This document shows, piece by piece, positions 15,453 to 22,047 of a stretch of 22,333 bases of DNA. This DNA is from Symbiobacteriaceae bacterium. GTDB taxonomy: Bacteria; Bacillota_E; Symbiobacteriia; Symbiobacteriales; Symbiobacteriaceae. The first letter of the stretch is position 1, and the number at the start of each line of letters is the position of its first letter. The position numbers were made by a program, and so were the translations under genes. The notes beneath the pieces were generated by a model that saw only the letters and a program-made list of their open reading frames with translations, was not told the DNA's origin and ran no database searches. The stretch lies in contig DAHVXO010000373.1 in assembly GCA_027356675.1 (NCBI GenBank), positions 1 to 22,333 of the forward strand, in the 5' to 3' direction.

Positions 15453-17144
15453 CTATACCTGCGCAGCCATGGCCCGCCGGTCCTGGTACGCACCCCAGAG
15501 CGTGAAGCCACCCGTAAGGTTGACGACCGACGCGAAACCATGCTGCATGAGCACCCGGACCGCCAGGTAACCCTTCTGACCGTTCACGTCATACACGACA
15601 GTCGGGCGGGACGGGTCAAGCTCACCCAGACGGAACCGGACCTCATCGGAGGGGATGTTGATGGACCCGGGCACCGAACCCATCTCCCACTCGTAGGGCT
15701 GACGAACATCCACGATCTGGAGCGGCTCGCCCGCCTCCAGGCGGTCGGTCAACTCGGACGCAGTGATCACCGGCAGCTTGCCCTGGGCAATGTTCTGGCC
15801 CGCCATGCCGGCCACGAGGACCGGATCCTTGGCGGAGCCGAACGGCGGGGCATAAGCGAGGTCGAGATTGGTCAGGTCCGTGACCGTCATGCGACCGGTA
15901 ATCGCCGTGGCAAAGATGTCCGTGCGCTTGTCGACCCCGTTGCCGCCGATGACCTGGGCGCCCAGGAGCCGGGAGCTGGCCCGGTCCACCACGAGCTTGA
16001 TCATCATGTCCTGCGAACCGGGATAATAGTCGGCATGGTCACCGGAGACCGTATAGCTGACGAACACGTCCAGACCCTGCTTGCGGGCGAGCTTCTCGCT
16101 CAGTCCGGTCGAGGCCGCCACCATACTCCCCAGCCGCACGATAGCAGTCCCCAGCGCCCCGGGGAAGGTCAGGTCGTCGCCGGCGGCGTTGGCGCCCGCC
16201 ACCCGCCCCTGCTTATTGGCCGGTCCGGCCAGGGGGATCCAGGTGGTGATACCCGTCGCAAGGTGGACCGTCTCCACTGCGTCGCCCGCGGCGTAAATCG
16301 CTGGGTCGCTGGTGCGCATGCGGTCATCGACCGCGATGGCGCCGGTCGCCCCAATGGTGAGACCGGCCGCCCGAGCCAGCCGGGTGTCCGGCCGGACCCC
16401 GAGGCCCAGGATGAACAGGTCGCCCTGAATCTCACGCCCACTCTCCAGCCGTACGGCAGAGGCCCGGCCGTCGCCGCCATCCGTAAAGGCGGAAATCCCA
16501 TCCCCGAGGATGGTCTCTACTCCCATCTGCTGAAGGGTGAGCGCAACGAAGGCGGCCATCTCCGGGTCGAGGGGCGGCAGAACCTGGTCCATCTTCTCGA
16601 TCAGGGTCACTTCGAGCCCCAGATGCTGGAGATTCTCAACCATCTCCAGCCCGATGAAGCCCGCGCCTACCACCACGGCCCGCCGGGCCCCCTGTTCCTC
16701 TACCGCAGCGCGGATCGCGTCGGAGTCCGGCACACTGCGCACGGTGTAAATGTTCGGCAGGTTGATGCCGGGGAGCGGCGGCCGGATCGGCGTCGCCCCA
16801 GGCGCGAGAATCAGCTCTGTGTAAGCCTCATCGTACTCCTCGCCGGTCTCAACGTTGCGAACCCGCACCTGCTTGTTTGCCCGGTCGATGGCCGTGACCT
16901 CGTGAAAGACCTTCACGTCGATCTGAAAACGATCCATGAACATATCCGGCGTCATCAGGAGCAGAGCGCTGCGATCGCCAATCTCCCGACCTACAAAATA
17001 TGGAAGCCCACAGTTCGCGAACGAGATGTACGGGCCCTTCTCAAACATAATAATCTCAGCGTGCTCATCGGTACGGCGGGCACGGGCGGCGGCACTGGCC
17101 CCGCCGGCGACCCCGCCGATCACAACAATCTTTCGTTTTTGCAT
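15453..17144 (-). CDS. CoA-disulfide reductase/rhodanese fusion with Cys-less rhodanese domain
   Basis: A 563-residue flavoprotein of the CoA-disulfide reductase plus rhodanese group, which reduce CoA disulfide, CoA persulfide or polysulfide with NAD(P)H. FAD binding is at IVVIGGVAGGAS (6-17). The redox-active cysteine is C45 in FANCGLP. The NAD(P) loop is VVVGAGFIGLEM. After the dimerisation domain (LDLAYAPPFG) a rhodanese domain starts near residue 455 (IVDVRQPYEWEMG). In its active loop the usual Cys is replaced by Asp: VVYDVNGQKGY, Asp519, codon 15588-15590. So the second catalytic Cys of the family is missing while C45 is intact. The ATG at 17144 is preferred over the GTG at 17150 because GGGGG is 8 bases from the ATG and only 2 from the GTG. 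The gene is divergent from a single-domain rhodanese that keeps its Cys. Confidence 0.93.
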   Translation of the reverse strand: MQKRKIVVIGGVAGGASAAARARRTDEHAEIIMFEKGPYISFANCGLPYFVGREIGDRSALLLMTPDMFMDRFQIDVKVFHEVTAIDRANKQVRVRNVETGEEYDEAYTELILAPGATPIRPPLPGINLPNIYTVRSVPDSDAIRAAVEEQGARRAVVVGAGFIGLEMVENLQHLGLEVTLIEKMDQVLPPLDPEMAAFVALTLQQMGVETILGDGISAFTDGGDGRASAVRLESGREIQGDLFILGLGVRPDTRLARAAGLTIGATGAIAVDDRMRTSDPAIYAAGDAVETVHLATGITTWIPLAGPANKQGRVAGANAAGDDLTFPGALGTAIVRLGSMVAASTGLSEKLARKQGLDVFVSYTVSGDHADYYPGSQDMMIKLVVDRASSRLLGAQVIGGNGVDKRTDIFATAITGRMTVTDLTNLDLAYAPPFGSAKDPVLVAGMAGQNIAQGKLPVITASELTDRLEAGEPLQIVDVRQPYEWEMGSVPGSINIPSDEVRFRLGELDPSRPTVVYDVNGQKGYLAVRVLMQHGFASVVNLTGGFTLWGAYQDRRAMAAQV

Positions 17145-17179
17145 CTGCACAACCCCCGCGTTCGAATTTCACAGAGTTG

Positions 17180-17208
17180 ATTATACTCATCCGGGGTATA
17201 GTATGCAA
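17180..17208 (-). promoter_or_regulatory. Promoter with CsoR/CstR-like operator in the spacer
   Basis: The minus strand has -35 TTGCAT (17203-17208) and a perfect -10 TATAAT (17180-17185) with a 17-bp spacer. A 17-base imperfect palindrome, ATACTCATCCGGGGTAT on the plus strand (17183-17199), fills the spacer: half-sites ATACTC and GGGTAT around five bases. That form matches known CsoR-family (including persulfide-sensing CstR) operators, which fits a sulfur gene. The -35 end also resembles half an ARG box, but the other half-sites are not conserved. Confidence 0.6.
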
Positions 17209-17269
17209 CTGTTTCCGTGTATCCCGTATCGTGGCGCCAAAAATCCGCAAGAATTTGGCCGATACCCTG

Positions 17270-17299
17270 TTGCATTTTTGCTACGGGTAGGGGTATTAT
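17270..17299 (+). promoter_or_regulatory. Promoter of the single-domain rhodanese gene
   Basis: The plus strand has TTGCAT (17270-17275), an 18-bp spacer and TATTAT (17294-17299). GGGGTAT (17290-17296) overlaps the -10, the same 7-mer as in the divergent promoter at 17193-17199. The left half of this site (TACGGG) is a poor match to ATACCC, so it is a weaker operator candidate. Confidence 0.45.
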
Positions 17300-17312
17300 A
17301 GATCACGAATCA

Positions 17313-17328
17313 GGCACCTTGTGGTGCC
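17313..17328 (+). other. Hairpin in the rhodanese 5' leader
   Basis: A perfect 6-bp hairpin GGCACC-TTGT-GGTGCC lies between the predicted transcription start and the ribosome site at 17341. It lacks a T-run, so it is not a terminator. It may stabilise the mRNA. Confidence 0.5.
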
Positions 17329-17357
17329 ACTCAGTCTGTCAAGGAGTGAAGTTGCCG

Positions 17358-17684
17358 ATGTTTGGCTTCGGAGCGCCCCGCACCGCTAGTGTGTCCGCCA
17401 GCCAGCTAAAAGATCGCCTGGACGCAGGCGAAAAGCCCCTGATCATCGATGTCCGTGAACCGTGGGAGTATGCCGAAGGGCACATCCCCGGCAGCGTGCT
17501 CAAGCCGCTGGGGCAGATCCGTACCTGGACCCAGGAGCTCAACAAGTCCGATGAGATCATCGTGATCTGCCGGACGGCCAGCCGCTCCGGCGTCGCCGCC
17601 CAGTTCATGACCTCGATGGGCTTCACAAACGTCAAGAACTTCTCCGGCGGCATTATCACATGGAAAGGGAAAGTCGCTCGGTAA
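17358..17684 (+). CDS. Single-domain rhodanese (sulfurtransferase)
   Basis: A 108-residue cytoplasmic rhodanese carrying sulfane sulfur as a cysteine persulfide. It has the domain start VSASQLKDRLDAG, the IIDVREPWEYAEGHIPGS motif (29-46) and the active loop CRTASRS with catalytic C71. The end is NFSGGIITWKG, typical of the domain. The ATG at 17358 is 11 bases from AAGGAG; an in-frame TTG at 17352 with a 5-base gap is an alternative. It is divergent from the CoA-disulfide reductase fusion whose own rhodanese domain lacks the Cys, so it may supply that function in trans (inference). It ends at a strong terminator and forms a single-gene unit. Confidence 0.93.
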   Translation: MFGFGAPRTASVSASQLKDRLDAGEKPLIIDVREPWEYAEGHIPGSVLKPLGQIRTWTQELNKSDEIIVICRTASRSGVAAQFMTSMGFTNVKNFSGGIITWKGKVAR

Positions 17685-17697
17685 GGACTTCCGCAAG

Positions 17698-17730
17698 ACG
17701 GTAGCCTACACTAAGGGCTGCCGTTTTTTT
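17698..17730 (+). terminator. Terminator of the rhodanese gene
   Basis: ACGGTAGCC (17698-17706) pairs with GGCTGCCGT (17716-17724) with one G-T wobble, followed by seven Ts. It overlaps the 3' end of the convergent Nudix gene, whose last codons form one arm. Confidence 0.92.
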
Positions 17731-18133
17731 GCGCCTGTATACCTAGCGCCCGGACCACGATTGGGAAGTTGCGGCGTCCCCATCCGCCGCAATAGTTCGG
17801 ATTGGTCAGCGGCACCCATTCGATGGCCCCGATGGAATCGTTGGTGGCCGGGTTATCACTGACCTTGGGCCGGCCGTTGCGGATGCTGCAACGAAAGAAG
17901 TTGCGGACGTAGTCCCGGCCCGGTGGCGTCTCTGACATGAGCAACGGGCCAACCGCAATGTCGACGCAGCACTCCTCCATGAGCTCACGACGGACGGCGG
18001 TCTCCAGGCTCTCACCGGGTTCCACGGTGCCCCCCGGGAAGTTCCAGTACCAGGCCCGCTCTTTGGGGTAATAGTAGCGTACCAGCAGCAGGCGACCCTG
18101 CTCCACAATCAGGGCATAGGCTTTTTGCCGCAA
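17711..18133 (-). CDS. Nudix hydrolase
   Basis: A 140-residue Nudix-fold phosphohydrolase of unknown substrate, probably a nucleotide diphosphate derivative. The Nudix box spans G35-V57: G-x5-E-x7-REL-x-EE-C-C-V. All metal-binding glutamates are present, but the usual Gly after EEx is Cys (C56), giving a Cys-Cys pair. The upstream strand LLLVRYYYPKERAWYWNFPGG is typical. The TTG at 18133 is chosen because AGGTG lies 5 bases ahead and the product then matches the domain. The frame stays open back to 18289, but that part overlaps the argJ terminator and looks non-coding. The argJ terminator separates it from the argCAJ operon, so co-regulation with arginine genes is unlikely. Confidence 0.87.
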   Translation of the reverse strand: MRQKAYALIVEQGRLLLVRYYYPKERAWYWNFPGGTVEPGESLETAVRRELMEECCVDIAVGPLLMSETPPGRDYVRNFFRCSIRNGRPKVSDNPATNDSIGAIEWVPLTNPNYCGGWGRRNFPIVVRALGIQAQKNGSP

Positions 18134-18246
18134 GAATACACCTACCCCCTTCCGCCGTCTCTCCCCTAGGGTTCCGCACATGCCTCGGATTCCCCTGCGT
18201 GCGTCGTTCGCCTTTCCAATCGGACCTCCACCCGCGATGGCAGAAC

Positions 18247-18276
18247 AAAACGGGGGAGGTTCCCCTCCCCCGTTTT
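18247..18276 (-). terminator. Terminator of the argC-argA-argJ operon
   Basis: A 13-bp stem (AAAACGGGGGAGG with CCTCCCCCGTTTT, 18247-18259 and 18264-18276) with a 4-base loop ends on the minus strand in CGTTTTGTTC. It begins 17 bases after the argJ stop. Confidence 0.92.
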
Positions 18277-18292
18277 CGTCACACCCCATGAC

Positions 18293-19501
18293 TCAGGTGC
18301 GGTAGCTTCCGTTAATCTTCACGTAGTCGTAGGTGAGGTCACAGCCCCAGGCGGTGGCCTCGGCCGTGCCGTCGTGCAGGTCGGCCGTAAAGACCACGGT
18401 CGACTCCTTGAGCACCTGCTCGGCCACTGCCTCATCGAAGGGAATCGGGGCGCCGGCGGCCATCATTTGCACGTCGCCGGCCCAGAGGTCGACCTTGTTC
18501 GGGTCAAACGCCCCGCCCGAGTAGCCCATGGCACAGAGCACACGGCCCCAGTTGGCATCGGCGCCGAAGACGGCGGACTTGACCAGGGAACTCTGGCACA
18601 CGGCCCGGGCAACCTTGCGGGCATCCTCCCGGGTGGCGGCGCCGCGGACACGCATTTCAATGAGCTTGGTGGCGCCCTCCCCGTCCCGAGCGACCGCCTT
18701 GGCCAGGTGGACCATGACCTGGTCCAGCGCGGCTGCAAAGGTGTCGTAGTGCGTGCTGCCCAGCACGACTGCGGGGTTGCGGGCGAGGCCGTTGGCCAGG
18801 ACGACCACCATGTCGTTGGTGCTGGTGTCGCCGTCGACCGTGATCATGTTGAAGGACTTCTCAGTGGCCGCCCGCAGGGCCACGCGCAGGGCGGCGGGGT
18901 CCACGGCGGCGTCCGTGGTCACAAAGCCAAGCATGGTGGCCATGTTGGGGTGGATCATCCCTGAGCCCTTGGCCATCGCACCGATCGTGACCGGCGTGCC
19001 ACCAAGATCAAACTGGATGGCGAATTGCTTATCGACAGTGTCGGTGGTCATAATCGCCTCAGCCGCCGCAGCGCCGCCCGTCTCCGTGACGGAGGCCGCG
19101 GCCTTCGCGATGCCCTTGGCCACCCGGCCCATGGGCAACGGCACACCGATGACCCCGGTCGAAGCGACCCCGACGGCCTCCGGTTCGAGGCCCAGCGCGC
19201 GCGCCGTAAGTTCGGCCATGGTCTGTGCATCCCTCATGCCTTGATCGCCAGTGCAGGCGTTGGCGTTGCCGGAGTTGACCACCACGGCCTGCAAGTGCCC
19301 GGCCTGCGTGCGTACCTCGGTCACGATGACCGGCGCGGCCTTCACCTTGTTTGTGGTGTAAACCCCGGCGGCCGCACACGGGACCTTGGAGAAGAGGACG
19401 GCCACGTCCTTCTTGGTACCGCCCTTGCCCTTGATGTCAGCATGAACGCCGGATGCCATAAAACCCTTGGGAGCAGTGATGCCGCCTTTAATCTCTTGCA
19501 T
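18293..19501 (-). CDS. argJ: Glutamate N-acetyltransferase / ArgJ ornithine acetyltransferase
   Basis: ArgJ moves the acetyl group from N-acetylornithine to glutamate, recycling it; some members also use acetyl-CoA. The 402-residue precursor self-cleaves into alpha and beta chains. The cleavage motif is KGSGMIHPNMATML, with T189 as the new N-terminal nucleophile. GVASTGVIG (112-120), which forms the oxyanion site, is present. The ATG at 19501 has GAGG three bases ahead; that site overlaps the argA stop, and the gap between genes is 6 bases, implying translational coupling. Presence of argA in the same operon suggests that ArgJ does the recycling and ArgA the anaplerotic first acetylation. Whether this ArgJ is bifunctional cannot be read from sequence. 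Confidence 0.96.
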   Translation of the reverse strand: MQEIKGGITAPKGFMASGVHADIKGKGGTKKDVAVLFSKVPCAAAGVYTTNKVKAAPVIVTEVRTQAGHLQAVVVNSGNANACTGDQGMRDAQTMAELTARALGLEPEAVGVASTGVIGVPLPMGRVAKGIAKAAASVTETGGAAAAEAIMTTDTVDKQFAIQFDLGGTPVTIGAMAKGSGMIHPNMATMLGFVTTDAAVDPAALRVALRAATEKSFNMITVDGDTSTNDMVVVLANGLARNPAVVLGSTHYDTFAAALDQVMVHLAKAVARDGEGATKLIEMRVRGAATREDARKVARAVCQSSLVKSAVFGADANWGRVLCAMGYSGGAFDPNKVDLWAGDVQMMAAGAPIPFDEAVAEQVLKESTVVFTADLHDGTAEATAWGCDLTYDYVKINGSYRT

Positions 19502-19507
19502 ATACCT

Positions 19508-20041
19508 CTATCCCTTCACCCAGTGCGGCTTGTCCACGAGTGGGATCTCGAAGCTGGGCTCGGGGAGAAGTTCCTCCTCCGCCACCAGCAACCGGATCAT
19601 GGCGATCTCGTCACAGCTGTCGAACTTATCGCAGTACACGCATTCCTTCCAGACCTTCTGCGGCAGCGACTCCTTCGGCACGACTCGGAAGCCGCATCTC
19701 TCGAAGAAGCCCTGCTGATAGGTGAGAGCGAAGACCCGCTTGAGGCCAAGGGCCTTGGCTTCATCTACCAATACTTCCACAATGGCCCGCCCGATTCCTT
19801 TTTGCGTGGTGCCGGGCCGGACGGCCAGCGACCGGATTTCGGCCAGGTCCTGCCACATCACGTGGAGGGCGCCTACGCCGAGGATTTGCCCACTCTCGTC
19901 ATCGACGGCGACCATGAAATCCCGCACGGATTCGTAGAGCAACATGATGGGACGGCGGAGCATGATCCCTTGGGCCGCGTAATCGTTGATCAGCCTGTGG
20001 GCGGCCGGAATATCCGCCATTTGCGCTTTGCGGTAGAGCAT
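19508..20041 (-). CDS. argA: Short GNAT-type N-acetylglutamate synthase (ArgA-like)
   Basis: A 177-residue GNAT acetyltransferase of the short ArgA type (like mycobacterial Rv2747), which lacks the amino-acid-kinase domain of the E. coli enzyme. It makes N-acetylglutamate from acetyl-CoA and glutamate. The GNAT core is visible: GVGALHV (55-61), DLAEIRSLAVRP (65-76) and the acetyl-CoA loop QKGIGRA (80-86). FFERCGF (112-118) follows. A C-terminal Cys cluster (C134, C137, C143: ECVYCDKFDSC) may bind metal or be structural. The ATG at 20041 has GAGGAGGG 5 bases upstream. Its place between argC and argJ, with gaps of 22 and 6 bases, supports the arginine role strongly. Without the kinase-like domain, arginine inhibition would need another mechanism. 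Confidence 0.88.
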   Translation of the reverse strand: MLYRKAQMADIPAAHRLINDYAAQGIMLRRPIMLLYESVRDFMVAVDDESGQILGVGALHVMWQDLAEIRSLAVRPGTTQKGIGRAIVEVLVDEAKALGLKRVFALTYQQGFFERCGFRVVPKESLPQKVWKECVYCDKFDSCDEIAMIRLLVAEEELLPEPSFEIPLVDKPHWVKG

Positions 20042-20063
20042 GGGCGCCCTCCTCTGGGTGGAG

Positions 20064-21119
20064 CTACGGGTAGACCGGGGCTGCGCTCAGGAGGCCAGTG
20101 GTCTCCGGCAGGCCGAACATGAGGTTCATGTTCTGGATAGCCTGCCCGGCGGCGCCCTTGACCAGGTTATCGATGACCGCGATCACCAGCACCCGTCCGG
20201 TGCGGCGGTCGACCTGCAGCCCGATGTCGCAATAATTGGAACCCCAGACCTGCTTCGTGGCCGGCAGGTCGCCGGCCGGGCGCACCCGGACGAAGGGCTC
20301 ACCGGCGTAGAACTCCCGGAAAAGAGCGAGCACCTGCTCCGTGCTCTGCTCCTGCTTGAGCTGAAAATACCCGGTGGTCAGGATGCCCCGGGTCATAGGC
20401 ACCAGGTGCGGAGTGAAGGTGACCACGATGGGTGTGCCTGCCACCTCACTGAGCGTTTGCTCAATTTCGGGGGTGTGGCAGTGGCCTCCAGCGATATTGT
20501 ATGCCTTGAAGTTCTCATTGACCTCGGCGAAGTGGACGCCCAGATTGACGCCCCGCCCTGCGCCAGAGACGCCGGACTTGCTATCGAAGATGATGCCCCT
20601 GGTCTCGACCGCGCCCGCCTTGAGCAAGGGCGCTGCCGCCAGCGCACACGACGTGGGATAGCAGCCGGGGTTGCCCACCAGGTTTGCGCCTTTGATCTGG
20701 TCCCGGAACAGCTCCGGCAGACCATACACGGCATGCGCCAGCAGGTCGGGGGCCTCGTGCTTGTGCTTGTACCAGGCCTCGAAGGCGGCGATGTCCCGCA
20801 GGCGGAAGTCCGCCCCCACGTCGATGAGCCGCCTGCCAGCCGCCAGCACAGCTGGGGCCAGCTTCATGGGCACCCCGTGGGGCAGTGACGTGAAGACCAC
20901 GTCGCACTCTGCCGCCAAGGCCTCCGGCGTGGCCTCCCGCCCGGTCTGCGTCACTCGCCCGGTCAGGTGCGGGAAGACGGCCGCCAGGGCCTGACCCGCG
21001 TAGCTCTCCGTACCGGTGAGAACCACCTCGGCCTCGGGATGATTGCCCAGCAACCGGAGCAGTTCAATGCCGCCATAGCCGGTCGCACCAGCGATACCCA
21101 CCTTCAGCCCCACAGTCAC
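20064..21119 (-). CDS. argC: N-acetyl-gamma-glutamyl-phosphate reductase
   Basis: It reduces N-acetylglutamyl phosphate to the semialdehyde with NADPH, the third step of the acetylated route. The Rossmann start is VGIAGATGYGG (7-17). The catalytic Cys is C153 in VGNPGCYPTS. The catalytic His region GGHCHTPEIEQ is present. It has 351 residues, normal length. GTG at 21119 is taken as start; a GTG two codons later (21113) has better spacing from GGGGG and is also possible. It is the first gene of the argC-argA-argJ operon, under an ARG-box promoter 23 bases upstream of the start. Confidence 0.97.
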   Translation of the reverse strand: MTVGLKVGIAGATGYGGIELLRLLGNHPEAEVVLTGTESYAGQALAAVFPHLTGRVTQTGREATPEALAAECDVVFTSLPHGVPMKLAPAVLAAGRRLIDVGADFRLRDIAAFEAWYKHKHEAPDLLAHAVYGLPELFRDQIKGANLVGNPGCYPTSCALAAAPLLKAGAVETRGIIFDSKSGVSGAGRGVNLGVHFAEVNENFKAYNIAGGHCHTPEIEQTLSEVAGTPIVVTFTPHLVPMTRGILTTGYFQLKQEQSTEQVLALFREFYAGEPFVRVRPAGDLPATKQVWGSNYCDIGLQVDRRTGRVLVIAVIDNLVKGAAGQAIQNMNLMFGLPETTGLLSAAPVYP

Positions 21120-21142
21120 CCATCCCCCATCGCGTTACTTAC

Positions 21143-21177
21143 CGCATAATTATAGCGATCTATGCATAAGTATGCAA
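21143..21177 (-). promoter_or_regulatory. ARG-box pair over the argCAJ promoter
   Basis: Boxes CGCATAATTATAGC (21143-21156) and TGCATAAGTATGCA (21163-21176, near-perfect palindrome) have centres 20 bp apart. They cover a minus-strand -35 TTGCAT (21172-21177) and a perfect -10 TATAAT (21149-21154) with a 17-bp spacer. Confidence 0.9.
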
Positions 21178-21184
21178 GGGTTGC

Positions 21185-21976
21185 TTAGGCTCGGGGGCGT
21201 ACGACGACCTCCACGCCGCCCGCCACCGCCTGGCCGACCGAGACATCGAAGGGCTTATCCGCCAGGATTTGCGCGATCTGGCGCTCCACGTCCGCCGCCT
21301 GGTCTGGCTGACAGACCACGGAGACCGCGCCCTCGTCCAGCGTACCGTCCGGGCGGGTGGCGAAGGGCCGGGCCCGCCGCCGGGCCGTGCCCTCGAGCAA
21401 CCCAACCACCCGGTCGGGCACAGGGCGATGGACCAGCGACTCATCGGCGCCCCTGGCCTCGACTGAACTGGGCCAGTACAGGCGGACGAGGCCGCGTAGA
21501 CCCAGATAAAGAGCACCTGTGGAGAGCGCCAGGGACACAGCAAACTCCCCGCCGCCCAGCAGGGGCACCAGGAGCCAGCGGACCCCCACCATGGGCAGGC
21601 TGTAAGCATACAGTCCCCAGAGCGCCTCACTGCGCCGGTCCCCACCCGTCTGCACGGATGTGAGCGCGGACAGACCCGCCAGCACGAAACCGAGCAGCGC
21701 TGAGACCATCACCAGGGAGCCGAGGCTGCCCGTGGTTAAGACCAGGTCCGGACCGAAGGCCAGCAGCCAAGCGCCGACGCCGATCCCGGTTCGTACCCTG
21801 GCGGGCATGCGCCGCCCGCTCAGCAGGGCGATCAGATATATGGGCGTGAACGTCAGGCCCATGATTGCACCGATGGAGAAAAGGCCGGCGGACTGGCGCA
21901 GGAAAGGAAACACGAACTGTGCAAAGAGCCCTGCTGCGATGATGAACAGCGCTTCCCGACCCATCAACTTCGCCAT
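21185..21976 (-). CDS. Six-helix membrane protein with cytoplasmic tail domain, unknown function
   Basis: I do not recognise a family. The 263-residue protein has about six membrane segments in its first 165 residues (for example FIIAAGLFAQFVFPFL, GAIMGLTFTPIYLIALL, VGAWLLAFGPDLVLTTG, LVMVSALLGFVLAGLSAL, AYSLPMVGVRWLLVPLL and VSLALSTGALYLGLRGL). A soluble tail of about 95 residues follows, with an Arg-rich part (TARRRARPF) and an alpha/beta-looking end (VSVVCQPDQAADVERQIAQIL, VEVVVRPRA). The ATG at 21976 has AAGGAGG 4 bases upstream. The gene is downstream of a MotB-like gene but a terminator (22008-22040) lies between them. No terminator was seen between its stop and the argC promoter. Confidence 0.75.
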   Translation of the reverse strand: MAKLMGREALFIIAAGLFAQFVFPFLRQSAGLFSIGAIMGLTFTPIYLIALLSGRRMPARVRTGIGVGAWLLAFGPDLVLTTGSLGSLVMVSALLGFVLAGLSALTSVQTGGDRRSEALWGLYAYSLPMVGVRWLLVPLLGGGEFAVSLALSTGALYLGLRGLVRLYWPSSVEARGADESLVHRPVPDRVVGLLEGTARRRARPFATRPDGTLDEGAVSVVCQPDQAADVERQIAQILADKPFDVSVGQAVAGGVEVVVRPRA

Positions 21977-22007
21977 GGTACCTCCTTGTGCTCTCCACTC
22001 TCAACCG

Positions 22008-22040
22008 AAAGGGAAGGACCTCGGTACTGAGGTCCTTCCC
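22008..22040 (-). terminator. Terminator of the motB-like gene
   Basis: A perfect 12-bp stem GGGAAGGACCTC/GAGGTCCTTCCC (22011-22022 and 22029-22040) with a 6-base loop is followed on the minus strand by TTTCGG. It lies just past the stop codon at 22048. Confidence 0.88.
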
Positions 22041-22047
22041 TGGATTA

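Noticed and set aside
15540..17180. A 546-codon open frame on the plus strand opposite the CoA-disulfide reductase gene
   Set aside because: Antisense shadow of a recognised flavoprotein; no ribosome site and no recognisable motif.
18134..18289. N-terminal extension of the Nudix frame
   Set aside because: It runs through the argJ terminator and gives a Gly/Pro/Arg-rich sequence outside the Nudix fold; the TTG at 18133 has a ribosome site.
19025..20122. A 365-codon open frame on the plus strand across argJ and argA
   Set aside because: Antisense to two recognised genes in a tight operon.
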